A DNA stretch of 64,000 nt from Eudromia elegans. Its lineage: Eukaryota; Chordata; Aves; Tinamiformes; Tinamidae. This document shows, piece after piece, positions 14,801 to 26,800 of the stretch. The stretch lies in assembly GCA_003342815.1 (NCBI GenBank), contig PTEX01000135.1, forward strand, positions 475,739 to 539,738, given 5' to 3'. Position numbers and translations under genes: made by a program. Each line of letters begins with the position of its first letter. Positions within the stretch are counted from its first letter, which is position 1. Under the pieces are notes generated by a model. It worked only from the letters and a program-made list of their open reading frames with translations, had not been told where the DNA came from and made no database searches.

Positions 14801-17800
14801 CCTCAACTTTAAAGCTAATACAGGTGTATTGAACGGTAAGTATTTTGGTGTAAAGGTACCTTTAGCAACAAGTGGCAGATGGTGCTGAAGGGTCCCTGGG
14901 GGATAGATGCTGTTCCAACAGTGAGCGTATGCCAGAGCTCCCACTGTACATGTTTGCCAATTGCTTCAGAGTTGCTGGCTTGTCTGCAGGGTATTCAAAG
15001 CACCTCCTACAGATACACCAGTGACTTCACCCTTAATCATCCTGAATGTGGGTGTGCCTTGGAGGAGGCTTCCTGCATCTCAAAATGCATTTGATGTGAG
15101 GAAGGGAAGGCCTTCCAGGCTTTCTAGGTGAGGGACCCACATCTTTTGCACAAGTCTCCAGTTTGACAATACTAGTTGTCCTTTTAAAGCTGCTAGAACC
15201 TACATAGTCCCTGTAGCTTCTTTCCCTGAGGACCGTGACAATCCACATTTTACCTATACTCTTGAGGTCTTTTGCTTGTAGCTACCGTTCTTTAGAGAAG
15301 AAACTCAAAATACTATCAGCTCAGGTAGAAGTTGCTGCTAAGTGCGATGTATTGCTGCTCCTGTGATCTTCTTACTTCTGCTGCTATATTGAGGGTCATT
15401 TCATAGCCTATATCTTTATATCAATTTGATTTTACCCAGTAATAAAATTGGTTCATAAAAATGTAGATTTCCTACTGATATTTCTCAGATCATAATATTC
15501 ATATATTCAAATGCTTTTGAGGAGGCAGACTGCAAAGCAGGTAAGTCCCATGTAGTAGGGTGTCTATCTCCAAACTAGAATGTCAAAATTTTCATTTAAA
15601 TTATTATGTTCTTGACAGAGATGATAGAGCACAGTTATGAAGCAAAAGATATTATAATTATTGAAGAGTATATAATATCAAAGCAGAAACTTTTAAGATT
15701 TTAGATATAGTAATCTAAACTCAGCAAACACCTACAATTATATTTTACAATGTTGTTTTTTAAATGCAGAAAGCTCAGTCTTATTATGAATAAGCTTGAT
15801 GTAGCTAAGTCACAGTAGTAGTAATTTTCTATTTAAAAGTTGCGTAAGAGACATTGCTTTGTGGTTTCATGCTTGAAGGATATTAACTAAAAAGTAATTT
15901 TTTGTCATTTCTGTTTCCTTTTTCGTCTGAGAGCTATGCTTTTTTCTTAATGGAAAAAGGTGACTATAGTATATGTTAATTTGTGTGCTAGCATATACAG
16001 CTCTGCTTGGGTTTTCTGTCATTTTCAATTGCAGTTTTAACAGTTTTAACATTTAACATTGCCTTTGGCACAGCTATGTCTCTGAAATCATATACCTATT
16101 TCATGCCTCAATTTTGTCCATGTAATAGTTCAAAGTCTCAGTTTTTCCTTATTGTGTGAACTGCCAAGAATTTTGTTCAAATCCTCCTCGTTCATTACCT
16201 TGGCTAATGTCATGCTCTCTTTGGCATCAATGCCATCCACTTTGTTGCCTCAAAGTGCAGCTGTTTGGATCGCCTTCAGAGGCACTTTTGTTTTTTAACC
16301 TCTTGCTATCCAATGTCAAACTCAAGTTCTTATTTTAGTGAGGGTCATTAAGGCTCCATTCCCAATGACCATAAACTCCCACCACATATAAAAATCTAAG
16401 TGTTTCATTATTCACTGGGTAGATCCTATAAGTAAATTTACTTTTCTGTATGTAAAAATTTGGACTGCAAATGCTGTTAATCTTCTAGTGTGATGTTACA
16501 TACAACTAAGATACCTAACTGCAAAACTGATGTGTGATTGCTGTAAAAATACTACTGAATCTGCAAAGCCTGGTTGCAAATATTTATTTTGACATAAGCA
16601 GGAAGAAGTATTAGATCAATTGTATGTTTTGAATCTCCTCAAATATCTTTCAACTAGATTAAAATTAAACCTCTGAGTGAATATGCAATCAAAATATCCT
16701 GTGGTGAAATTTAAAGGAATTATGTGAAAGGTTTGTGTGAGACAGTATCTAACCGGAGAGTTCAGGATGCTACTAGTGGAAAATACTCAAGTTGTTTGCT
16801 GTAGATTTTCTGTAGAATGAAAGAGATGATTTGCCTGTCATAGAAACCTGTCTCTGGCTGAAATAAGTCACCGTTTGCGAGTGCGTGAGGTTGCTGGGAA
16901 TGGGGAAGACTGGTGGTCGGTCCTTTGCTCGGGGGGTGAAGGGGAGGCTGCAGAGCCCTCCTCGTGGGAATGCCCAGCCCGGCAGAGCTGCTGTGCACAA
17001 AGCAGGGCCGCCGGCCGAGCGACCGGCTCCCTCTCCCTGCGGGATCTGCCTGGTGAATTGGGGGAGTAAAAAGGTAACTCTTTTTTTTTCAAGAGATTTC
17101 CAATGAACTGTGCAGACTGCTTTAAATAGATGTGTGATAATGTCATGGTGTCTGTATTTTATAATTTAGTTGTACATTTCAGCTGTGTTGTTAGAACTGC
17201 TTTGTCTTTTTGCTGTTATTAACAAATCTTTGTTTCCCTGAGCCCAATATTAACATCCTCCAGACTCTGTTCCTTTAGAAAAGTAACAGATGTTCACAGT
17301 TTGGTGCAATTTTCAGATGAGCAATGCTGTTTATAATAAATTTTCCTAAGACCACCCAACTCATTCCACTTGTTACTTGAACTATGTCCAAGTGTTGATC
17401 TCAGGAGATGTAAAAGAGATGTAACGTTTCTGTGCCCCACCCAGTTCAAAAGACATGACTTAGTATGGATGGAATTTAAATATCTATAGTTCCAATGCAC
17501 ATAGAAAGTCAAACAGAGCATTATCACACGTGCTGTGAGAAGCGAAGGTGGCAGCAGCAACGTCCTCACTTCCATTCAGTCAGATCCCCTTGCATTTCGA
17601 GATGCATGTTGACAAGGTCTGCATGAAATAAGGTTATAAAATAAAGATGAACAAGTGCAAAAGGGCAGCACATGTTTCAGCAGCAAAAATAAACGTGAAA
17701 CTTATCCTCGCAAAGCACAAATTTATTAAGTTGAGAGTAAAAATCAGAAATGTAGGTATTTAGTACAGTTTAGAATGAGAAGAAGGAATGGTGTGAGAAG

Positions 17801-20800
17801 TATCATGATCCTTTGGAAACAGAATACATTTTGTGATGCATAAATCAAAACACACTGTACTTCTGATGCATCGATCTGGGACATTACATTTAGTCTTAAA
17901 CATTTACCTGCAAAAATAATGTTGATAAGGTATAGGGATGTTAGCGAGTGTTGAGGAGCTTTGGGAGAGAGAAAGGAAACCTCTAATTCGTGTCTTTGTA
18001 GCTAGGATAAATCCCAGAGACTCAGTCGGGTTGGTTTTGGGCTGTCAATCTCTGAAGCATCTCCCAGAGAAAGGAAGAAACCCAAGTGACTCAGACCGTG
18101 AGAATTAAGTGAACAGCTCTGAAATGGCACTAAAAAGTTCTGAATGAATCATTTTTTCTTTTTTTCCTGACATCTTCGTCCTTTCAGGGCAACGTTATTT
18201 TGAGACTATAAGCTGAGGAAGCAGGGGAGAGGCGCAGAGCGGTTGCTATGGCAACCCTAGCGTGCGAAGTCACTGGCTGTATAGGAGCGCTCTGATTGCT
18301 GTAACGTGGTGCCGTGGTTCTGTATGTGAGCACTGCCATTGCTGTAACGTGGTGCCNNNNNNNNNNNNNNNNNNNNNNNNNNNNNNNNNNNNNNNNNNNN
18401 NNNNNNNNNNNNNNNNNNNNNNNNNNNNNNNNNNNNNNNNNNNNNNNNNNNNNNNNNNNNNNNNNNNNNNNNNNNNNNNNNNNNNNNNNNNNNNNNNNNN
18501 NNNNNNNNNNNNNNNNNNNNNNNNNNNNNNNNNNNNNNNNNNNNNNNNNNNNNNNNNNNNNNNNNNNNNNNNNNNNNNNNNNNNNNNNNNNNNNNNNNNN
18601 NNNNNNNNNNNNNNNNNNNNNNNNNNNNNNNNNNNNNNNNNNNNNNNNNNNNNNNNNNNNNNNNNNNNNNNNNNNNNNNNNNNNNNNNNNNNNNNNNNNN
18701 NNNNNNNNNNNNNNNNNNNNNNNNNNNNNNNNNNNNNNNNNNNNNNNNNNNNNNNNNNNNNNNNNNNNNNNGTGAGCACTGCCATTGCTGTAATGTGGTG
18801 CCGTGGTTCTGTACGTGAGCACTGCCATTGCTGTAATGTGGTGCCGTGGTTCTGTACGTGAGCACTGCCATTGCTGTAATGTGGTGCCGTGGTTCTGTAT
18901 GTGAGCACTGCTGTTACTGTAACGTTGCACCATGGTTCTATATGTGAGCATGGCTGGTTCCCGGACAGCCCGCTCGCCCGGGAGAGCAGCGGGGTTGCAC
19001 CGACACGACGGTGCGCAGTACAGTAGCGGCAGTGCCCCGTGCGTGGGCGCGCGGCCGCGTGGGCTGCCGTGATCCCCCGGGGCTCTCGAGGGCCTTCATG
19101 CTCGCCGTGCCGCTCACCAGAGCAAAGACGCCGTCTGAGCGTCTCCCTTTCAGCTGTGGCCAGAAACACCGAGCGCAAAGGAACGGGGCTGCCGCCAGTC
19201 TCCTGAAAGAGAGGGGTTTAATTAAAGAGAAAAGAAACCTCATTCATTAATCCCTGCGCCTCACTGTTGTCTTTCCTTTCCCTCTTTTCCAACAAGCAAC
19301 CAAGGGCAAACTGCTTCTTCAGTAATAATTCCTGCAGGCTGTCGTTGTCATCTTCTTTTTCTGTTTTTGGTTACTGAAATTCCACCTTATTTGGGAAAGG
19401 AAAAGCCTTTTGTCGCCTCCTTGGTTACACATGCCCCGGCAGACACAGCAAACAGGCTTTCTGCTTTCCGCAGGCTCACATGAGCACTGGCCTGAACACG
19501 ACCCTGTCTTTTGAAGAATGACCTGGCTTACTCTGCAACAAAAGGCTTCTGCTTTCAAATCTAATCTTGAAATATTCCCTATCTCCACTTTTTGTTCAGT
19601 TTTAAAATAATCTCGAGGAATGAATTGCTTGCTTTTTTTCCCCCTTTTTCCCATTGTTCTCTACACAAATGAGGCAAATGCTGAAAGCCCTGTTAGAAAG
19701 TGTGCCGGATGCAGCCTTCGTTCCCCAGGGAACGGGCCAGAGCGCCGTGAGGAGGATCTCGAGCGCCTAGATCCGTGCGGAAGCGTGGAGGCAGGTCTGA
19801 CATTGTCTGCTAAGGCAACAACTGCCAACGGCCTCCTCCAAAGCCGGGGTGCACGGGTGTCCTGGGGATAGAGGAGAAGCCTTTGGGCACGTGTGCAGCA
19901 AACTTCTAGCTGGGTAGCACCACGTACAACCCACAGCCCTTTTCCTTGGGGAGCATTAAGGATGCCCGGGGTTGCCATGATGCTTCTGAACGGGTGGCAG
20001 CCACTGTGAGCCTGAGCGAAGGTGTCGTGCTGTTGGGCAGCCCGAACGCGGCTCGCAGCCCGTGCCACGTCGGGGGCTGCTCCTGCACCGCTGCCACCGC
20101 CACTGCTGAGGGCAAGAACCCCCCCAGGCCACCAGCAAATCCTCCCCTAGCAGGAGCAGGAGCTCCGAGGCCCTGTGATTGGTTGGTGGAAAAGTGATTC
20201 ACCTCAAAGCGTGGGGTTTATTTGTAAAATAAAAATAGGGTATTCAAAAGTTGTGTATTTGGTGGGTTTCGGTCAAGCTAAAGCTCTCTGATGCTATTAG
20301 TAAACTACAGTGTCACATTAAGGTAGTGCAGCTATTATTACAATTGGATTAACTCAGGCTCCTTGTGGATAGGGAGATGAGATTTGCACATGCACCAATT
20401 TTGCAAAAACTCCATTAACTGCCTTTATGAATTTTGCTCCTGCATTTTCTGGAGTATTCATACTTCCTGACCATGACTTTTTTTTTTTTTTTTTTTAATT
20501 TGGGACCTTCCTTCAAACCTCTCTATCTTCTGTTCACGGTAGGGTTTCCATATGTCTCCTTTATGTGATCTTATCTTTGCTGCGGCTAATGAGTTTGAAC
20601 TAGACCCAGTAGAGAATTTTTCATCAGAAGGACTTTACACTAGGAATTTCTGTAAAACAAATTTGTCAAAAGAGAATTTTTTTAAAATCTTTTCTATCAG
20701 AAAGAGGAAAATGTATTAAGTTGCTGAGATCAATCTGACCTGACTGTGTCATGTTCTATTGAACTGACTTTAAGAATTTCATCTTTGAGTTAGTAGAAAA

Positions 20801-23800
20801 ACCAAAATTCAAAGCCCTTGAAATTGTATGCCCATAGACATGCACACATCTTTTGTTGATAACAACTGATATTATTTGCAAAACTTTTTTCCAGAAAAAA
20901 AAAAAGCAAATTTCTTTTAAAATACTGCTGATCCCTACAATCAGTGGCACAGGTAGGCACATTTTACCTGTGTTTATAACGACTGTTCCAAAAAAAAGAA
21001 CGTGCCTGCTCCTGTTTTTCCACCCTGAAGGGGACAAATATGTTGCTCAACACTTGTTCTATTAAGAAATAGCAAGGAAGATAATTTATACAAAAATAAT
21101 GACATATGTTTCTGTCATACGCTGGTACTGAAAATCGTTATAATTGATTTCTAACTGAGAGTATTAAAGATCAAAGAAATGTTAATGTGTTTATACTTCT
21201 GTTTTATTCAGTTGGAATTTTTGTCTCTCCTTTTTTCAGAATGATCAGTCTATGCAAGATATGCAGATGATAGGAGGAGATGATCTTTCAAAGCTGACTG
21301 GCAAGGTTTGTTAAGTTTAAGTTTAAGAAGGAAAATACACCCACTAAAAATAGCTGAGAAAAGCTGTCGTTTTGCACATTAACTGTCATTTTCTAAGTCA
21401 GATACTAATCTGACTTTGAAATAGATAACCCAAGGATGGGGTTATCTATTTGGCTGTATATTTTTATTATTTTTTGGAATCAATTGTGATACATTTGTCT
21501 CCAATTGCTGTAATGCCATTGTTTTCCCATTGCAGATACCTAAAAAGGTCAGATATCCCTGCATGCTAGTGCAGGGATTTCCCAAATAGTGATAGGTACT
21601 ACCAGGGAGGTTGTGGAGTAAAATTTGTGCCAGAATCCTCCCCCGAGCTTCTTAATGTCTTGAAGTCTTATTTCTACTGCAGGCTGTGGTGCTGCAGACA
21701 AAGTGCACTCTGAATATCCCTCTCCAAGAGATGAGCAGCATAATACAATTTTGCTTAACTGTTTAAGGTTCAGTTGTGGATCCTGTCGTGCAGCTAATGC
21801 AATGGGATGCTTTATTTCAGCATCAGGCAGTCTGTGGGGTTCAGCGTGTTTTGCACTATGACTGCACATTGAGGGAGAGGCCTGGTGCCATGAAAGGACT
21901 GTTTAGTCCAGTCATGTTGATACAAAGCAGAACTTTAGGAAGAAGGAATACTGATTTCACTAGGCAAATTATCTATGTGGAAAATGTTCAGAAATAGACA
22001 TTCACTTTTGCATTAAGGCAATAATACTTATTTTGTTATTTGCACTGTACGTGTAGTTACTGTATGATTAGCTGGCACTAAGCAGCATCAGATCCTTCAC
22101 AGCTCTCAAACATGGCACCAGTAAGCTCTTTTTTTTGTCGTTGTTGTACTATAGCACACTTTAGAAAAGGGAAAGTTAATGTTAAATATTTCATTAATAT
22201 TAAATGGGCATTGATGCAACCAGATAGTATTTTTTTCTTTAAAAATTATGCTCAGGCAATGTTAGTGACACATATGTCCTCATTTAGCATTTCCACATTT
22301 GCCTGGGTGGGTTCTTTTCCAGTTGATCACTAAGGCATTAATCATGTTCTTGTGTAATATTTATCATTTGCTCCTTTTTAATATTCAAGCACTAGAGTTA
22401 CCTGTTTTTCTGCAATGATTTTGCATGTGTTTCTCTGCTTCATAAGCAGAGCTGGCAGTGCACCTCTTAACGTTACCTAACGTTTCTCTTTCCCAGATAG
22501 CCAGGTCCTTTCTCACGTTGTAGGCCCAGTTCTTCTTCCCCAGCTCTCAATGCCAAATGTTCTTGATGAGTCTATCTTACCAGCCTTATAATGAGGTCTT
22601 GGTTTCAGTTACTTCTTGTGTCAGGATTCCTTTGTGCCATGTGTACATATGCATGAAAGACAGAAGAAAACTTTCATCCAAAATAGTTCTGATCTTTTTG
22701 AAAACAAGGCATTGTTTCCTTGTACAGAAAACCCTGGTGGTCTTTGGCTTATTGACCCTGTCCTCCTGTTTCCAAGTGGAGAGCAGGGACAAGAAATTTG
22801 CTTTGAGGCTAGAAAATACTTGTGGAGAGAACAGAACGGGAATACAGCCCAGGAGTGCTGGACTGCGGGGGCTGGCACTGAGGATGAGCGTGAAGGGGAT
22901 GTGTGGGGCTGACAGCTGTCACCGACGGCGAGTCACCCGGGGACAGGAGCTGGGTGACGACAGAGGTGGAAGTGACGGCAGAGACGGGCAGGGCTCACGG
23001 AGCTGCGGATGTGCTGTGTTCCCGTGACACGGACACCTAGAACTGATGGAATAGCACTGTAATAAGTGAAAAGAGGGTCTCCTCCGGCTTCATTTTAATA
23101 ACTGAAAACCTGACATGCAAAACTTGAGCTCAAATGTTCCTACTTACACATCTAAAGTTGGATATATGAAGGAGTGGCCTTATGTCCACAGATGCCAATT
23201 CCTCCATCTGTTGTTGACTTAAGCAATTAGTACAAGTATTCAGCACATTTTACTAATCAACCGTTTGCAGACTGATTCAGAGCCTCCTACAGTCAATGTA
23301 AATCTTTCCTTGAAGATTTTTTTTGTTTTAATTTAATGCTTTAGTTTAGCTGTTGCCATTTGAAACTGCTGACTTCTGTAACCATTCTAAATTTGCTGGG
23401 TGTGTTAGTGGAAGACTTGCTGGTAGAAACCAGCTTCCCTGTTCTGAGTGAAATGGACACTTCTACCTACTTGGAATCCTTATTAATGAAGGGTTGTAAT
23501 TATGTCAAAAAAAATTAATATGCCAAGTTAAAACCTACTAACCTAATGATCATGGAAGATGTTTTCAGAAGTGCTTGCATGGACTCAGAATCTAAGTTGC
23601 ATTGACTTTCTGTGAGGACATAAATAGCTACTTGAAAACTGCAGACCAAAGATAGTGAGATTTTGATCTTAAAATAGTATTCATTAAGTAATAATACCTG
23701 GAACATCAGCTGTCCTATAATCTTGGTGAGTATTAAATAGAAAAAAAAGAAGACTTTATGTATGTCTTAGCAACTGTCTCCCTTCCTGTAATACTTTTTA

Positions 23801-26800
23801 TTGAAAACTGATTGCTGAGCGGCTCCATGAACATGCTGTTCTCTGGCAGTGTTTCTTTCTGGGAAAGCTTAAGAAAGCAAAACAATTTAAAAGCAAATTA
23901 AAAATAAACTGTTAAAGATAATAGCTCTTCAGGAGGAAAAATATCTCTTTGATACATCAATAGAACATTTGAAAATAAGATAATTAAGAAAATTAAAGGC
24001 AATGCAAGATGTTTATCACAATTCATGTAGATAAAGTAAAAGAATAAATAACATAACCTAGTACTGCATCATACTGTAATAACTCATAACACATTTCAAA
24101 GTATTTGTAGCAGATAAACAAAAAATATTTTAAAACCTGCAGGAATTTCAGTAGATCTAACTGTCAAATGCTGTGAATTACCACTGTTATTTAGCTCTTG
24201 TACTTTTATGTGTGTATATTTTTCTCTTAATATATTGTAAATAACTTGGTGTCTGTATCTTTGTTGAGGGGAAAGGAATAATTAGTGTAATCTGATATCC
24301 AGAAGCAAATACAGAATTCAGGGATGTGCTTCAATCTCACATTCATTTCAGTACCAATGTGTCCTATTTCTTTTAATTTATTCAAACACTTCTTCTGCCC
24401 ATCAGGAGTTCCAACAAGAGTACGGAGAATTGTTTCTGTATCATTCTCCAGAATAGGTTAGCATTTGAATATTTAATAAATGATCCACCGTGTAGCTGTG
24501 CAACGTGGAGTTTTATTCTCTTGCTTCTGCAGTAGTTGTGCTCCCCATTCATCTTTACGTCCCAGCGTATTCCTGTCATATGTTCAGTCAGTGCCTTTTT
24601 CATCTTTTCAGTGGTTGAGAGGTTTTGTGCATCTCAAAGCACTCTAAGTCTTCTCTACCTCTGCTTAATCGCTAGTCATTTTTGCCTTTCTGCTCCTTTC
24701 TTCATGTTTAATTAGGTTTTATACTGTTCACTCCTGACACTTACCAACTTTAACTACTTCTATCTCAGCAAAAGATACTCTATTTTTTGTTCTTTCCTTA
24801 AGTTAAAACTTTTATTTGCACTTCCTTCTTCGCTACTCTTGTCTACTGTCACATTTCAATTATTTATTCTTTTTTGTTCTGGAGGAAGGAAAGTATGGAG
24901 CAAGCTTTCCAGACTTTCCACCCTGTTTTTCACATGGACTTTGTTCACCCACTGTCTACCTATTTTTACATCATATGAATTCTTAATTCTCTTGATTGCG
25001 CCTTTCTCAAAAATCCTCCCTCACCTCCAAATTATCAGACAGTTGCACTTTGCCATCTGAATGAGAGGATGGAGACAGTGATCTGTGCATTACCTTTAGA
25101 CCAGATCCTGCTGGTCTTAAGCTCAGCAGCAGCATTCTGTAGAAATGGCTGCAGGCAGAACATGGAGGTAGAGCGCTCACCCCCATGCCCTAGGAACAGA
25201 GAGTTAATGAGAGCCCGGCATCGTCCCCTCCATTAGGCCACCCCCTGCTGACTTTTTGAGATACCCAGCTAGTCTGAAGTGATTGCAGGTAGTCAGCACC
25301 TATGTACATAGGTACATAGGCTCTTAATACACTGACCAAGTTGCACTCATCAGCAGCCTGCACTGACCAAATTCCATGGCTCAAAAAGCAACAACTTTCA
25401 GAGAAAAGAGGTGGCCTTTCGGGAATGATGTTAGCTGTGGATCAGACCAGCAGAAAAGATTAAAATCAGCCATTCGTGACCTATTCTAGAGCCCAGTCAA
25501 AAGCTCCTGCTTACACTTGTGATCCCTCAAATGCTTTCCACATTAATTTCTATCCTGATGAGGTGTGAGTATCTGTAGATTCTGTTCACATGCACACTGT
25601 TAAATGATTTCTGCTCTAACAGCAATCCTTGTAGCCTCCCTTAGCCCTCCGCACCGAAACCTCATGCATTACTGCTTCACCGTTGTTTGTTGCTGATTCT
25701 TCAGCTGTATGGCATGGCCTCTTCAAAGCTTAAGTTGTCTTAAAACATCTTGTTTAACCAGTAGGACCTGAGATTCCCCAAACACAGCGCTAAGAAAGCG
25801 AGGGCTGTAGGTGTGATGAGTAAGCTGGTAATTGGTTAACGATTTAGCTTGAGCAATCGCATTATCAAATTATGTACCCTGTAGAAGATACGGACTACAC
25901 AAGATAAGAAAGTATTTTTAGAAATAATCTTACATGAAAATTCACATTTTTGAATGGAAGTTAATTAAAAAAAAAAAAAAAAAAAAAAGATAAGCCCTCT
26001 CCCAGGAAAAGAAATAGAGATAGGTGAGAGCAGATCCAATGCTAGAACTGCTATCCATGCCTTTCTCATCTATGTAAATCCAGTTATGCCTTTAGTCCTA
26101 CAAGATCCTACAACAATGAGTTTCTTATTTAAGTGTCTGTAAACAGGTTCTTTTTTCTTTTCTTTTAAGCTTGCTACCTGCTTACATTCCATGAGCTTTT
26201 TGCGACATATGTGAATCTTCCTTTTTGAATTGCTTCTCAAAAATCTCTGCAAGTCTTGCCATATTAGGTCTACTCTTTTTTTGTTTATTCTGCAGTACAA
26301 TTCTTTGACCTGAGATAAAAAAATCTTGCTTTATTTAAAGATTCTTATATTTATATATAGATTCCTATATAAAGATCAGAAGCCATTTGCTAATCTGAAC
26401 TTCCAGGTAACCTGGAGCAAGGAATCTCACCTGATCATTTCCTCACTGTGCCTACAATTTGTCTTTTGAGCCACAGAGTATTTTCAAGTCGTGGTTTAAA
26501 CAGTTCAAGTAAGAGAGAAAGCTGCATACTTCAGGCATGTTTTACCTGTAGTTAAATATCATCACCTCTAAAATGGCAAACTTGGTTTTATTTTCTGAAT
26601 TTGGATACCTTTTGCCTTTAGCTGTTGACTTCTTTTTTTGCTAGTCTGCCTGCTAGTTTGAACCATTGCCAAATTTCTGGTGTCATATGGTTGTTCGTTT
26701 GCCCATGAACTAGGAGTTAATTTTTTTTTTTTTTTTAGTCAAAGTAACACACTAGATGCCCACTGTAAAATAAAGAGTTTACTGTAGTAAGGAAGATGCA

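Larger units (their letters stand above)
2850..21239 (+). other. PRTFDC1 intron 3 (18.4 kb)
   Basis: This is the longest intron in the window, from GTAAGT after exon 3 to TTTTTTCAG before exon 4. Most of it is AT-rich unique sequence with scattered homopolymers. From 5880 to about 7000 it is purine-rich with no recognisable element. Features given separately are homopolymer tracts, an AT palindrome at 8.5 kb, GC-rich blocks near 12.8, 16.9, 19.0 and 19.9 kb, an X-box-like palindrome and a minisatellite. I found no convincing extra exon or nested gene. Confidence 0.85.

Noticed and set aside
18184..19178. Long open frames of 150-302 codons on both strands around 18.2-19.2 kb
   Set aside because: They run through 415 N and the 43-bp repeat; the same repeat peptide appears in three phases, so no coding sequence is supported.
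21560..21640. CAGGGAGGTTGTGGAGT as a further CR1 relic
   Set aside because: The short phrase fits CR1, but the flanking sequence does not follow CR1 order, so it is too weak to list.
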